This document shows, piece by piece, positions 52,050 to 59,482 of a DNA stretch of 64,000 bases (positions are counted from its first letter, which is position 1; each line of letters begins with the position of its first letter). Both the position numbers and the translations under genes were made by a program. The stretch comes from Sphingobium sp. DEHP117. GTDB taxonomy: Bacteria; Pseudomonadota; Alphaproteobacteria; Sphingomonadales; Sphingomonadaceae. The notes beneath the pieces were generated by a model. That model made no database searches. It was not told the origin of the DNA and saw only the letters and a list, made by a program, of their open reading frames with translations. Location: positions 496,001 to 560,000 of the forward strand of contig NZ_JAPFBJ010000003.1 in NCBI RefSeq assembly GCF_030867385.1, written 5' to 3'.

Positions 52050-53389
52050 CAAAAGTGCTTCCCGGAAAAGTGGGCACCGGTTTTCCGATAAGGAAGCACG
52101 GCAACGAAACAAACTCCCCGGTCTGGCATCCCTTCACCCAGCACGGGTTGAATGAACCGATCCCGCTCGTTTCGCGGGCAGAAGGCGCGTTGCTCCATTG
52201 CGCGGATGGGACGACACTGATCGACGCGATATCGAGCTGGTGGGTGATCACGCACGGCCATTGCGACCCCCGTATCGTCAACGCCATCCAGGCGCAGGCC
52301 GCCACGCTCGATCAGCTTATCTTCGCAGGCTACACCCACGAACCCGCCGAAGACGTGGCGCGCGGCCTCATCCGCCTTACACAAGCCACCCTGCCCTCGC
52401 CCGATCCACTTGCCCATGTGTTCTTTTCCGACAGCGGGTCGACGGCAGTCGAGGTCGCGCTCAAGATGGCGCTGGGATATTGGCACAATATCGGCGCGGC
52501 GCGGCACAAGATCATCGTGATGGAGCACAGCTATCATGGCGATACGATCGGCGCGATGTCGGTCGGCGCGCGCGGCGTGTTCAACCGCGCCTATGCGCCG
52601 CTGCTGTTCGATGTCGAGACGATCCCCTATCCGGCGGCGGGGCGGGAGCAAGCCACGCTCGATACGCTTGAAGGTCTGTGCACAGCGCCGGAAAAGCCCG
52701 CCGCGCTGATCGTTGAGCCGCTCATTCTCGGGGCGGGCGGAATGCTCGTTTATGCTGCGGATATGCTGCGTGGCATTGCGGAGATTTGCGCCACACATGA
52801 TGTGCTGTTCATAGCGGATGAGGTGATGACCGGATGGGGGCGCACCGGGACTGTGTTCGCCTGCGAACAGGCAGGGGTGACGCCCGATATTCTCTGCGCC
52901 GCCAAGGGGCTGACCGGGGGCAGCATCCCGCTGGCCGCCACGCTCGCACGAAGCAAGATATTCGAGGCGCATCGTTCAGAGGACCGCGCCACCATGTTCT
53001 ATCATTCCTCCAGCTTCACCGCCAACCCCATCGCCTGCGCCGCCGCCGCCGCCAATATCGCGATCTGGGAGAATGAAGACGTGCGCGGGCGTGTCGCGGC
53101 GTTGGGCGCGGATATGGCGGCCCAGCTCGATCGACTTGCCGCTCACCCCGCACTCGAAAACCCACGCCAGCTCGGCACGATCACCGCGATCGATATGCGG
53201 GTGAACGAAAAGGCGGGCTATCTGTCGGACATTGCCCCCCAATTGCGCGCCTTTTGCCTTGAGCGCGGGGTCTTGCTCCGCCCACTGGGCAACACCATCT
53301 ATGCAATGCCTCCATATTGCACGTCTGCCGACCAGATCGGCACCATCTTTGATGCGATTGCAGAAGCCGCCGACCGTTTGGGCGCTTAA
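52046..53389 (+). CDS. bioA: Adenosylmethionine-8-amino-7-oxononanoate aminotransferase BioA
   Basis: 447 residues from GTG 52046. Motifs: VWHPFTQHG, FSDSGSTAVEVALKMALGYWHNIG, ADEVMTGWGRTGTVFACEQ, CAAKGLTGG with the PLP Lys, and HSSSFTANPIACAAA. Makes diaminopelargonate with SAM as amino donor. The first 25 or so residues (KVLPGKVGTGFPIRKHGNE) are encoded by a palindromic repeat (52055-52099) and are not part of the usual BioA N-terminus, which starts near SPVWHPFTQHG. A later start would remove them but would be unusual, as no ATG exists there. Confidence 0.93.
   Translation: MTKVLPGKVGTGFPIRKHGNETNSPVWHPFTQHGLNEPIPLVSRAEGALLHCADGTTLIDAISSWWVITHGHCDPRIVNAIQAQAATLDQLIFAGYTHEPAEDVARGLIRLTQATLPSPDPLAHVFFSDSGSTAVEVALKMALGYWHNIGAARHKIIVMEHSYHGDTIGAMSVGARGVFNRAYAPLLFDVETIPYPAAGREQATLDTLEGLCTAPEKPAALIVEPLILGAGGMLVYAADMLRGIAEICATHDVLFIADEVMTGWGRTGTVFACEQAGVTPDILCAAKGLTGGSIPLAATLARSKIFEAHRSEDRATMFYHSSSFTANPIACAAAAANIAIWENEDVRGRVAALGADMAAQLDRLAAHPALENPRQLGTITAIDMRVNEKAGYLSDIAPQLRAFCLERGVLLRPLGNTIYAMPPYCTSADQIGTIFDAIAEAADRLGA
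52055..52099. repeat. Palindromic repeat inside the bioA 5' end, family 1 core
   Basis: GTGCTTCC-CGGAAAA-gtgggcaccgg-TTTTCCG-ataa-GGAAGCAC: two perfect nested arms. The core AAAAgtggg.accggTTTT is the same as in copy 2 of family 1 (30568-30673), so it is a related element. It is translated as codons 4-18 of bioA. Confidence 0.75.
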
Positions 53390-53449
53390 GCTTCCCTTTT
53401 GCAGTATTTGTCGCTATGGCGGCGCCAATTCGCGAAATTCAAGGACTTT

Positions 53450-53668
53450 ATGGCTAAAGAAGAACTGCTCGAAATGCGCGGCACGGTGGTGGAGTTGCTC
53501 CCCAATGCGATGTTCCGCGTGAAGCTTGAAAATGACCACGAAATACTCGGCCACACCGCCGGAAAAATGCGCAAGAACCGTATTCGCGTGCTGGTGGGGG
53601 ATGATGTGCTGGTCGAGCTGACCCCCTATGACCTGACCAAGGGTCGCATAACCTATCGCTTTAAGTGA
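53450..53668 (+). CDS. infA: Translation initiation factor IF-1
   Basis: 72 residues, [62 protein letters not shown]..., a single OB-fold S1 domain. Binds the A site of the 30S subunit. AAGGA lies 5 bp before the ATG. First gene of infA-maf-RNase G-like-yacG. Confidence 0.98.
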   Translation: MAKEELLEMRGTVVELLPNAMFRVKLENDHEILGHTAGKMRKNRIRVLVGDDVLVELTPYDLTKGRITYRFK

Positions 53669-53678
53669 AGGCGCGCGC

Positions 53679-54251
53679 GTGACGCGCCTCATCCTTGCCT
53701 CTGCCTCGTCGCGCCGGGTCGATCTGCTGGCGCAGATTGGTGTGGTGGCGGACGCTATCGACCCCGCCGATATCGATGAAACCCCATTGAAGGCAGAGCT
53801 GCCCCGCGATTACGCCGTGCGCATGGCTGCGGAAAAGGCGGCTGCCGTGGCGGCGCGGAACGCTGGCGCGCTGGTGCTGGCGGGCGACACGGTGGTGGCC
53901 TGCGGGCGCAGGATTTTGCCCAAGGCTGAGGACGAGGCCACGGCGCGGCGGTGCCTGGCCCTGCTTTCTGGGCGGCGGCATCATGTCTGGTCCGCCGTCA
54001 CGCTTGTTGGATCGGATGGGCTGGCGCGCAATAAAATTTCCAACAGCATCGTCACTTTCAAAAGGCTTACCAACGTGGAAATAGCCCTCTACATCGCCAG
54101 CGGCGAATGGGCCGGCAAGGCCGGCGGATACGCGATCCAGGGCCGCGCGGCGGGGCTGATCCGCGCGCTCTCCGGCAGCCATTCCGGCGTCGTGGGGCTA
54201 CCGCTCTACGAGGCCCGCGCCCTGCTCCTCGCCGCTGGATATCCGCTCTGA
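53679..54251 (+). CDS. Maf-family nucleotide pyrophosphatase
   Basis: 190 residues from GTG 53679. LILASASSRRVDLLAQIGV, YAVRMAAEKAAAVAARN, LVLAGDTVVACGRRILPKAEDEATARRCLALLSGRRHHVWSAVTL: the Maf nucleotide-binding pattern. Hydrolyses noncanonical nucleotides or dTTP/UTP, and has been linked to septum inhibition. The stop and the next start overlap (TGATG). Confidence 0.93.
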   Translation: MTRLILASASSRRVDLLAQIGVVADAIDPADIDETPLKAELPRDYAVRMAAEKAAAVAARNAGALVLAGDTVVACGRRILPKAEDEATARRCLALLSGRRHHVWSAVTLVGSDGLARNKISNSIVTFKRLTNVEIALYIASGEWAGKAGGYAIQGRAAGLIRALSGSHSGVVGLPLYEARALLLAAGYPL

Positions 54252-55270
54252 TGGAATGGCTCTACGAGGAAGGCATCGGCGAATGCCGCGCCGCACTGGT
54301 GAAATCCGGCCGCATCATAGAGGCGCAGATCGAGCGCGAGGGCGAAGCCGCGCTCGCGGGCGCTGTGGCGCAGGGGCGGCTCGTCAAGGTGCTCATCCCC
54401 AAAAAGCGCGGCATCGTCCGCCTGCTCTCGGGCGAGGAAGTGCTGCTCGAACCGATCCCGCCCAGGCTGTCCGAGGGCGGGACGGTGCTGGTGGAGGTTC
54501 GTCGCGCGGCGATCGGCGAGGCGGGGCTGGATGGCCAACGGCGCGACAAGCTCGCCCTCGCCCGAGCAGCACAGCCGGGCGCCAAGCCGCATCCCGGCCC
54601 CAGCCTGCTCCAGCGCATCCGCGAAACCGGCCTGCCGATCACCCCCTGCCCCGCGCACGAGGACGACCGGCTGGAGGCGCACGGCTGGAGCGAGTTGCTC
54701 GACAGCGCGATGCGCGGCGAGATGGGCGGCGAGGACGCTGCCTTGCGCATTTTCCCCACGCCCGCGATGGTGCTGATCGATGTCGACGGCAGCCTGCCGC
54801 CCGCCCAGCTCGGCCCCAAGGGCGCGAAGCTCGCCGCGCAGGCGATCCGCGCCATGGGCTTGGCGGGCAACATCGGCATCGACCTGCCGACTTTGAACAA
54901 CAAGGATGAGCGCGCCATCGCCGCCGCGCAGATCGACAAGATCCTGCCCCTTCCCTTCGAGCGCACGGCCGTTAACGGATTCGGCTTCATCCAGATCATC
55001 CGCAAGCGCGAGCGCGCCTCTCTGATCGAGTTGGTGCGCGAAGACCCGGTACTGAGCGCCGCCCTCGGGCTGCTGCGGCGGGCAGAACGGGCACAGGGCC
55101 CGGGCAAGGCGGCGGGCGGCGGGCCGGTGACGCTCAGCGCGAATCCAGCCGTCATTGAGCGCATCCGCCGCGCCCCGGACTGGATTGCCCGGCTCGAGAA
55201 GCGGCGCGGCGGCACGGTCACACTCCATGCCGATCCGGCGCTCGCCATGGGAGAATATCATGCCGGCTGA
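54251..55270 (+). CDS. RNase E/G-like protein (short)
   Basis: 339 residues. S1-like N-terminal half (AALVKSGRIIEAQIEREG ... GTVLVEVRRA), then the RNase G core with FPTPAMVLIDVDGSLPP, where catalytic acidic residues sit, and GNIGIDLPTLNNKDERA. Much shorter than RNase E/G, so it is the short alphaproteobacterial form often placed between maf and yacG. An RNA-processing role is inferred. Overlaps yacG by 11 bp. Confidence 0.9.
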   Translation: MEWLYEEGIGECRAALVKSGRIIEAQIEREGEAALAGAVAQGRLVKVLIPKKRGIVRLLSGEEVLLEPIPPRLSEGGTVLVEVRRAAIGEAGLDGQRRDKLALARAAQPGAKPHPGPSLLQRIRETGLPITPCPAHEDDRLEAHGWSELLDSAMRGEMGGEDAALRIFPTPAMVLIDVDGSLPPAQLGPKGAKLAAQAIRAMGLAGNIGIDLPTLNNKDERAIAAAQIDKILPLPFERTAVNGFGFIQIIRKRERASLIELVREDPVLSAALGLLRRAERAQGPGKAAGGGPVTLSANPAVIERIRRAPDWIARLEKRRGGTVTLHADPALAMGEYHAG

Positions 55271-55463
55271 GCATCGCCCCACCCGCTGCCCAATATGCAA
55301 GGCGCCCACGGTGCCGGAGTTCAGGCCGTTTTGCAGCAAGGGCTGCCGCGACCGCGACCTCATCGGCTGGATCGACGAGGACTATCGCATTCCCGCCCGC
55401 TCGACCGAAGAGGACGAGCTGCAAAAAAGCAGCGATTATGGGGTGGACAGCGAGGGCAACTGA
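55260..55463 (+). CDS. yacG: DNA gyrase inhibitor YacG
   Basis: 67 residues. Zinc ribbon with CPICKAPT...FCSKGCRDRDLIGWIDEDYRIP: two CxxC/CxxxC pairs. Binds GyrB and inhibits supercoiling in other bacteria. Acidic tail. Last gene before tRNA-Phe, 52 bp away. Confidence 0.95.
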   Translation: MPAEHRPTRCPICKAPTVPEFRPFCSKGCRDRDLIGWIDEDYRIPARSTEEDELQKSSDYGVDSEGN

Positions 55464-55515
55464 TGCTTATAGCCCGCACTCCTGACCGCGCGGGGAATAC
55501 CCCAAGTGCGAGGAT

Positions 55516-55591
55516 GCCCGGGTAGCTCAGTTGGTAGAGCATGCGACTGAAAATCGCAGTGTCGGTGGTTCGATCCCGCCCCCGGGCACCA
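55516..55591 (+). tRNA. tRNA-Phe (GAA)
   Basis: 76 nt: acceptor GCCCGGG / CCCGGGC, D-arm GCTCAGTTGGTAGAGC, anticodon stem GCGAC / ATCGC with loop containing GAA, T-arm GGTGG-TTCGATC-CCGCC, discriminator A and encoded CCA. Its 3' end faces the right island. The next 200 bp hold no core gene, fitting use as an attachment site. Confidence 0.97.
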
Positions 55592-55812
55592 CAAATTTCC
55601 CTTTAAAAACAATAACTTAGATACATTTTGCGGTATGCGAAATTGTCCCCCACATTCCGGGGCTTTGCGCGAGATGGAGCATCTGCCACCGAGCCGAGAG
55701 ACGCATTTCGCGCGGCGTGTAGCGTGCAACTTCGGGGTTTTTCTCCAAGTGGCATTTAAGGCGGCACGGCGCTGCGATGCGCAGCAAGATGCGGTTTTGA
55801 TGCTATGGGCGC
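55592..55812. other. Gene-free segment between tRNA-Phe and the serine recombinase
   Basis: About 220 bp, AT-rich at first, then mixed, with no accepted reading frame. The stretch lies just 3' of tRNA-Phe and 3' of the recombinase stop, where an attachment site (att core) would be expected. A small CCCC...GGGG stem (near 55650-55665) is the only structure that I can see. Confidence 0.35.
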
Positions 55813-57378
55813 TCAGGCAAATCCGAGCATCGCGCGCTGGGCCTGCCAGTCGAGCGGCAGGTTGGTGGTGCGGGCAAGGCGTTGGCGATTGAGCTGCACC
55901 GGCTGCCGCCCATCGAGGATCGCCGCGACGATATCAGGCGCAAGATATGCGATACGCAACAGAACGCCAAAATAGTCGCGGCTGTATCCATGCGCCTCGG
56001 TAAGCTCCGCGATGGAGCAATCAGTGTTGGTTTCGACCGCGTGGCGCGCGCGATGGGCTTTCACCACCAGCTTGATCAGCGCCGGATCCCGTTGTGCATG
56101 GGATCGCTGATCGGGTGATATGGCAAGCCGGGTTTCCTTGCCGCGACGGATGATCGGCGCGGCGACGCTTGTGTGTTCACCGTTGGCGAAGCGAATTTCT
56201 ACCCGGTCGAGATGGATGTCGATGCGCTCGATCTGGGTTCCGATCAGTGCCCGCTGCTCGCTCATTGCCATATTGGAGAGCGAGCGGATTTCGGCCGACG
56301 TGGTCTCGGGATCGAAGCGCCGGGATAGCTGGCTCAGCACCAGCCCTTCGAGATCGCCTGCCGGAACACGCCATGCCTTCGCCTCTTTGCTGCTCCCTTC
56401 GGTGCGGCTGGCATAATAGCGATAGCGCTTGCCCCGTTTGGTGGCGTGATCGGGTGACATTATGCGGCCGAGGCCATCGTGCAACTTACCGATGAGCAGG
56501 CTGGGCTCTTCCGCATGGACACCGTTCACATGATTGTTGCGGTTCTGCCGCAACAAGGCGGCGGCGCGATTGAACAGGTCAGTGTCGATAATCGCGGCAT
56601 GCTCACCGGGATAGGCCTTTCCCTTGTGCATGACCTCACCGAAATAGATACGGTTCTGGAGCATCAGATAAAGCGCGCCGCGACTGAACGCTGCGTTGCC
56701 ATATTGCTTACCCGTCCGGCTTACACGTACCTTGCTCCTGATGCCCCTCGCCTTGAGGTCTTCCGCCAGCACCAGCACCGAACCCAGAGCGAGATAGCGC
56801 TCGAAGATTATGCGGACCTTGTCAGCTTCCTCGGGCACAACGACGAGCTTACGATCCCTGACCGCATACCCCAGTGGCACCGAGCCACCCATCCACATAC
56901 CTCTGGCCTTGGAGGCCGCGATCTTGTCGCGGATGCGCTCGCCCGTCACCTCACGTTCGAACTGGGCGAAGGACAGGAGCACGTTCAGTGTCAGACGTCC
57001 CATGCTGTTGGTAGTATTGAACGCCTGGGTAACACTGACGAATGAGGCGCCCTGCTTATCGAGCACCTCGACAATCTTGGCGAAGTCGGCGAGGCTGCGG
57101 GTCAAACGGTCCACCTTGTAGACCACAATGATATCGACCCTACCCGCCTTTACGTCATCCAGGAGATTCCTGAGACACGGCCGATCCATGTTCCCGCCGG
57201 AATAGCCGCCATCGTCATAGAGATCGGGCAGCAACTCCCAGCCCTCATGGCATTGGCTCATCACATAGGCGGCACAGGCCTCACGCTGCGCATCGAGGCT
57301 GTTAAAGGCCTGATCCAGCCCCTCGTCGGTCGACTTGCGGGTATAGATCGCACAGCGGCGCTTGGCTTTAGACGACAC
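55813..57378 (-). CDS. Large serine recombinase with fused HTH-like C-terminus, cassette B
   Basis: 521 residues from GTG 57378 (VSSKAKRRCAIYTRKS), chosen because it overlaps the DUF2924 stop. Resolvase domain: CAIYTRKSTDEG with the nucleophilic Ser, VVYKVDRLTRSLADF, FAQFEREVTGERIRDK. Recombinase domain: LYLMLQNRIYFGEVMHKGKAYPGEHAAII. The last 90 residues (ALIKLVVKAHRARHAVE ... YSRDYFGVLLRIAYLAPDIVAAIL ... LARTTNLPLDWQAQ) are homologous to the separate protein at 8078-8458. Adjacent to tRNA-Phe, so probably the integrase of the right island. Confidence 0.92.
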   Translation of the reverse strand: MSSKAKRRCAIYTRKSTDEGLDQAFNSLDAQREACAAYVMSQCHEGWELLPDLYDDGGYSGGNMDRPCLRNLLDDVKAGRVDIIVVYKVDRLTRSLADFAKIVEVLDKQGASFVSVTQAFNTTNSMGRLTLNVLLSFAQFEREVTGERIRDKIAASKARGMWMGGSVPLGYAVRDRKLVVVPEEADKVRIIFERYLALGSVLVLAEDLKARGIRSKVRVSRTGKQYGNAAFSRGALYLMLQNRIYFGEVMHKGKAYPGEHAAIIDTDLFNRAAALLRQNRNNHVNGVHAEEPSLLIGKLHDGLGRIMSPDHATKRGKRYRYYASRTEGSSKEAKAWRVPAGDLEGLVLSQLSRRFDPETTSAEIRSLSNMAMSEQRALIGTQIERIDIHLDRVEIRFANGEHTSVAAPIIRRGKETRLAISPDQRSHAQRDPALIKLVVKAHRARHAVETNTDCSIAELTEAHGYSRDYFGVLLRIAYLAPDIVAAILDGRQPVQLNRQRLARTTNLPLDWQAQRAMLGFA

Positions 57379-57811
57379 TGGCCTTCTCCTTGAGGCCGAA
57401 GAAGCGCGGGCCCGACCAGTGGACGCCGGTGATCTCGCCCGCAATCGGTGTGAGCGAGCGGTAATGCCGGTCCTGAAACTGGAAGCCCTCTTCCAGCACC
57501 AGCACATGATAGATCTGGCCATGCCACTCGCGGGTCAGTTTCGTGCCGGGTTTGAGGGAGAGGCCTTTCCTGATTTCGACATCACCGGTCTCTTCCAGTT
57601 CCTTCGCAAGACTCCGCAACTGACGCGTGGCGGCGGGCGTCAGCCCGCCGTGCACCTTCTCCTGCATCGCCCACGCGATCGCGCGGGTGGCGAGGTCGCG
57701 GCCCAGCCCGACCGGCATCAGCTGGCCCTTGTGCCAGCGTCGCCACTCCGCGCGCAGCTGGGCCTGCGACATCGCTGCCAGCGTTTCAAGCTGGCCAGCC
57801 ACGCCCGTCAT
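57368..57811 (-). CDS. DUF2924 domain protein, cassette B
   Basis: 147 residues. Same family as 6301-6765: LETLAAMSQAQLRAEWRRWH, LTREWHGQIYHVLVLEEGFQFQDRHYRSLTPIAGEITGVHWSGPRFFGL. Its TAA lies 8 bp inside the recombinase gene and its start overlaps DUF3489 by 1 bp. Possibly a partner or directionality factor of the recombinase; this is inference from strict linkage. Confidence 0.88.
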   Translation of the reverse strand: MTGVAGQLETLAAMSQAQLRAEWRRWHKGQLMPVGLGRDLATRAIAWAMQEKVHGGLTPAATRQLRSLAKELEETGDVEIRKGLSLKPGTKLTREWHGQIYHVLVLEEGFQFQDRHYRSLTPIAGEITGVHWSGPRFFGLKEKASVV

Positions 57812-58095
57812 CAGCGGTCGATCCGGTAGCTGGTCTCGCCGCCGCTTCGCGTCTCGCGCAGCAGGTCGATGCCCCTCTTGCGTAGACCGGTCAGAAACGC
57901 ACGCGTGCTATGCGGCTGCCAATGCGTGAGCGCCATGATCTCGCCCAGCGTAGCGCCCTTGTTGCGCGAGAGCAGCTTGGTCACCGCCGCTGATTTTGTC
58001 GACCGGGAGGCTGACGCGGTGGGAGCGCTGTTGGGTGCAGCGACCTCGGCGGTAGTGGTCGGTGAGAATGATTCGGTCTGTTCAATGCTATCCAT
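57811..58095 (-). CDS. DUF3489 domain protein
   Basis: 94 residues. Ser/Thr-rich N-terminal half, then KLLSRNKGATLGEIMALTHWQPHSTRAFLTGLRKRGIDLLRETR, the DUF3489 winged-helix-like domain often linked to DUF2924 and serine recombinases. Probably DNA binding. First gene of cassette B, divergent from the IetA-like gene. Confidence 0.85.
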   Translation of the reverse strand: MDSIEQTESFSPTTTAEVAAPNSAPTASASRSTKSAAVTKLLSRNKGATLGEIMALTHWQPHSTRAFLTGLRKRGIDLLRETRSGGETSYRIDR

Positions 58096-58488
58096 GTGGT
58101 GGTCTCCTTGTCAGAGCGACAACATGCCGCTCCCACCACCCACAGCCCCGCCGATCACTCGGTCGGAGCAGGCACCGGTCTGGCCCGGCGCGATTTAGTG
58201 CGAATACCAATGCTCGGTTTGCGCCAGAAGTCGAGCGGAAATGTCCGCTGGTAAGACACTCCGGAACGGCAAGTTTTAGAACGCAACTTGCGGATAGCTG
58301 CCGCTCAGGAAGGTCGGCTTTAGCTGCGACTAGCAACCGCTTACCGTCCTTCCGGCCATGTTAGTGAATGGCCGAGGTCGCTAAAATAGGACTGACAGCA
58401 CCATTTATCATGCTTCCATGCAGGAAATCATGGCAGATTAAGGAAATTCAGTTATGTTTGCAGGGCAAGGAAAGGCGTATGCGGACTC
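58096..58488. promoter_or_regulatory. Divergent intergenic region between cassette B and ietAS
   Basis: About 390 bp without a gene, AT-richer than the flanks toward 58400. Contains the inverted repeat GGCCAT-gttagtga-ATGGCC (58354-58373), a possible operator about 115 bp before ietA. AAGGAAAGG near 58470 may serve ietA translation, though it lies rather far from the ATG. Promoters for both directions should be here. Confidence 0.4.
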
Positions 58489-59472
58489 ATGGCGCGCGGT
58501 GAATTGATGAAGAAATTGCTGGCGAGCTACGGCAAGGACGAGGAGTTCCGCGCCGTTGCCGAGCAGATCATCAGTGAGGAAGAGAAAAAAAACAATCGCG
58601 TACTCGCGCGCTCTCTTCGTCGCTCACTGGATGCGGCGCCCTCGCGCCCGACGAAGCCCAAGGTGCTTGCCCCGCTCATTCCCTTCCCAGAAGCCGCAGG
58701 CGACTTCATCGAATTGGTAGAGCCGACGCACAACAAACAGGATATTATCCTATCAAGCGAGAATGTCCGTATTTTCCTTGATCTTATGCGAGAGTTTCGG
58801 CGGGCCGACGATGTCCGCCGTCGCGGCCTGCCGGTCCGCTCCAAGCTTTTGTTCTGCGGCCCTCCGGGCTGCGGCAAGACGCTCTGCGCGGAGATATTTG
58901 CTGCCGAGCTCGGCATGCCGCTCTACATCGTCAAGCTTGACCGCCTAATATCCTCCTATCTGGGCGAGACAGCGACCAATGTCCGCAAGCTGTTCGAGTT
59001 CGCTCGAAAGCAGCCGACGGTCCTCTTTTTCGACGAATTTGATGCCTTGGCCCGCGCCCGTGAAGACGGGGGCGAGCACAATGAGCTGCGGCGTGTCGTC
59101 AACAGCCTGCTGATCTTCATTGATCGTATCGAGCCCAAAGGCTTTCTGGTCGCCGCCACCAATCTCGATCAATCGCTGGATCCGGCCATCTGGCGACGCT
59201 TCGATGAGGTGATTTGGTTCGATCCACCCGATGCCCGGATGATCGCGCGTTTCCTCACGATGAAGTTCAAGAATGTCGCGCTGGCTTTCGACCCGCAAGC
59301 GCATATCGGAGAACTTTCGATCTATTCCTATGCCGAGCTGGATCGCATCTGCGTCCAGGCGATCAAGGCGTCCGTGATCGACAGACGAAAACAGGTCAGG
59401 GAGCAGGATTTCCTTCATGCGATTGCCGATGAGCGCCGCCGTCGGCGCAGAGTCGGCCGAATGACCGCCTGA
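58489..59472 (+). CDS. ietA: IetA-type AAA+ ATPase of the IetAS defence system
   Basis: 327 residues (Met at 58507 is an alternative start). AAA+ core: Walker A GPPGCGKT (124-131), Walker B VLFFDEFD (about 178-185), sensor 1 VAATN, and WRRFDE, a likely Arg-finger segment. A basic, charged N-terminus and a small C-terminal helical lid follow the family. Paired with a subtilisin-like protease 10 bp downstream, the composition of IetAS, which was described as an anti-phage pair and earlier as a plasmid incompatibility/stability pair. Its ATPase activity probably controls the protease. Confidence 0.87.
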   Translation: MARGELMKKLLASYGKDEEFRAVAEQIISEEEKKNNRVLARSLRRSLDAAPSRPTKPKVLAPLIPFPEAAGDFIELVEPTHNKQDIILSSENVRIFLDLMREFRRADDVRRRGLPVRSKLLFCGPPGCGKTLCAEIFAAELGMPLYIVKLDRLISSYLGETATNVRKLFEFARKQPTVLFFDEFDALARAREDGGEHNELRRVVNSLLIFIDRIEPKGFLVAATNLDQSLDPAIWRRFDEVIWFDPPDARMIARFLTMKFKNVALAFDPQAHIGELSIYSYAELDRICVQAIKASVIDRRKQVREQDFLHAIADERRRRRRVGRMTA

Positions 59473-59482
59473 CCCCCGCCTC

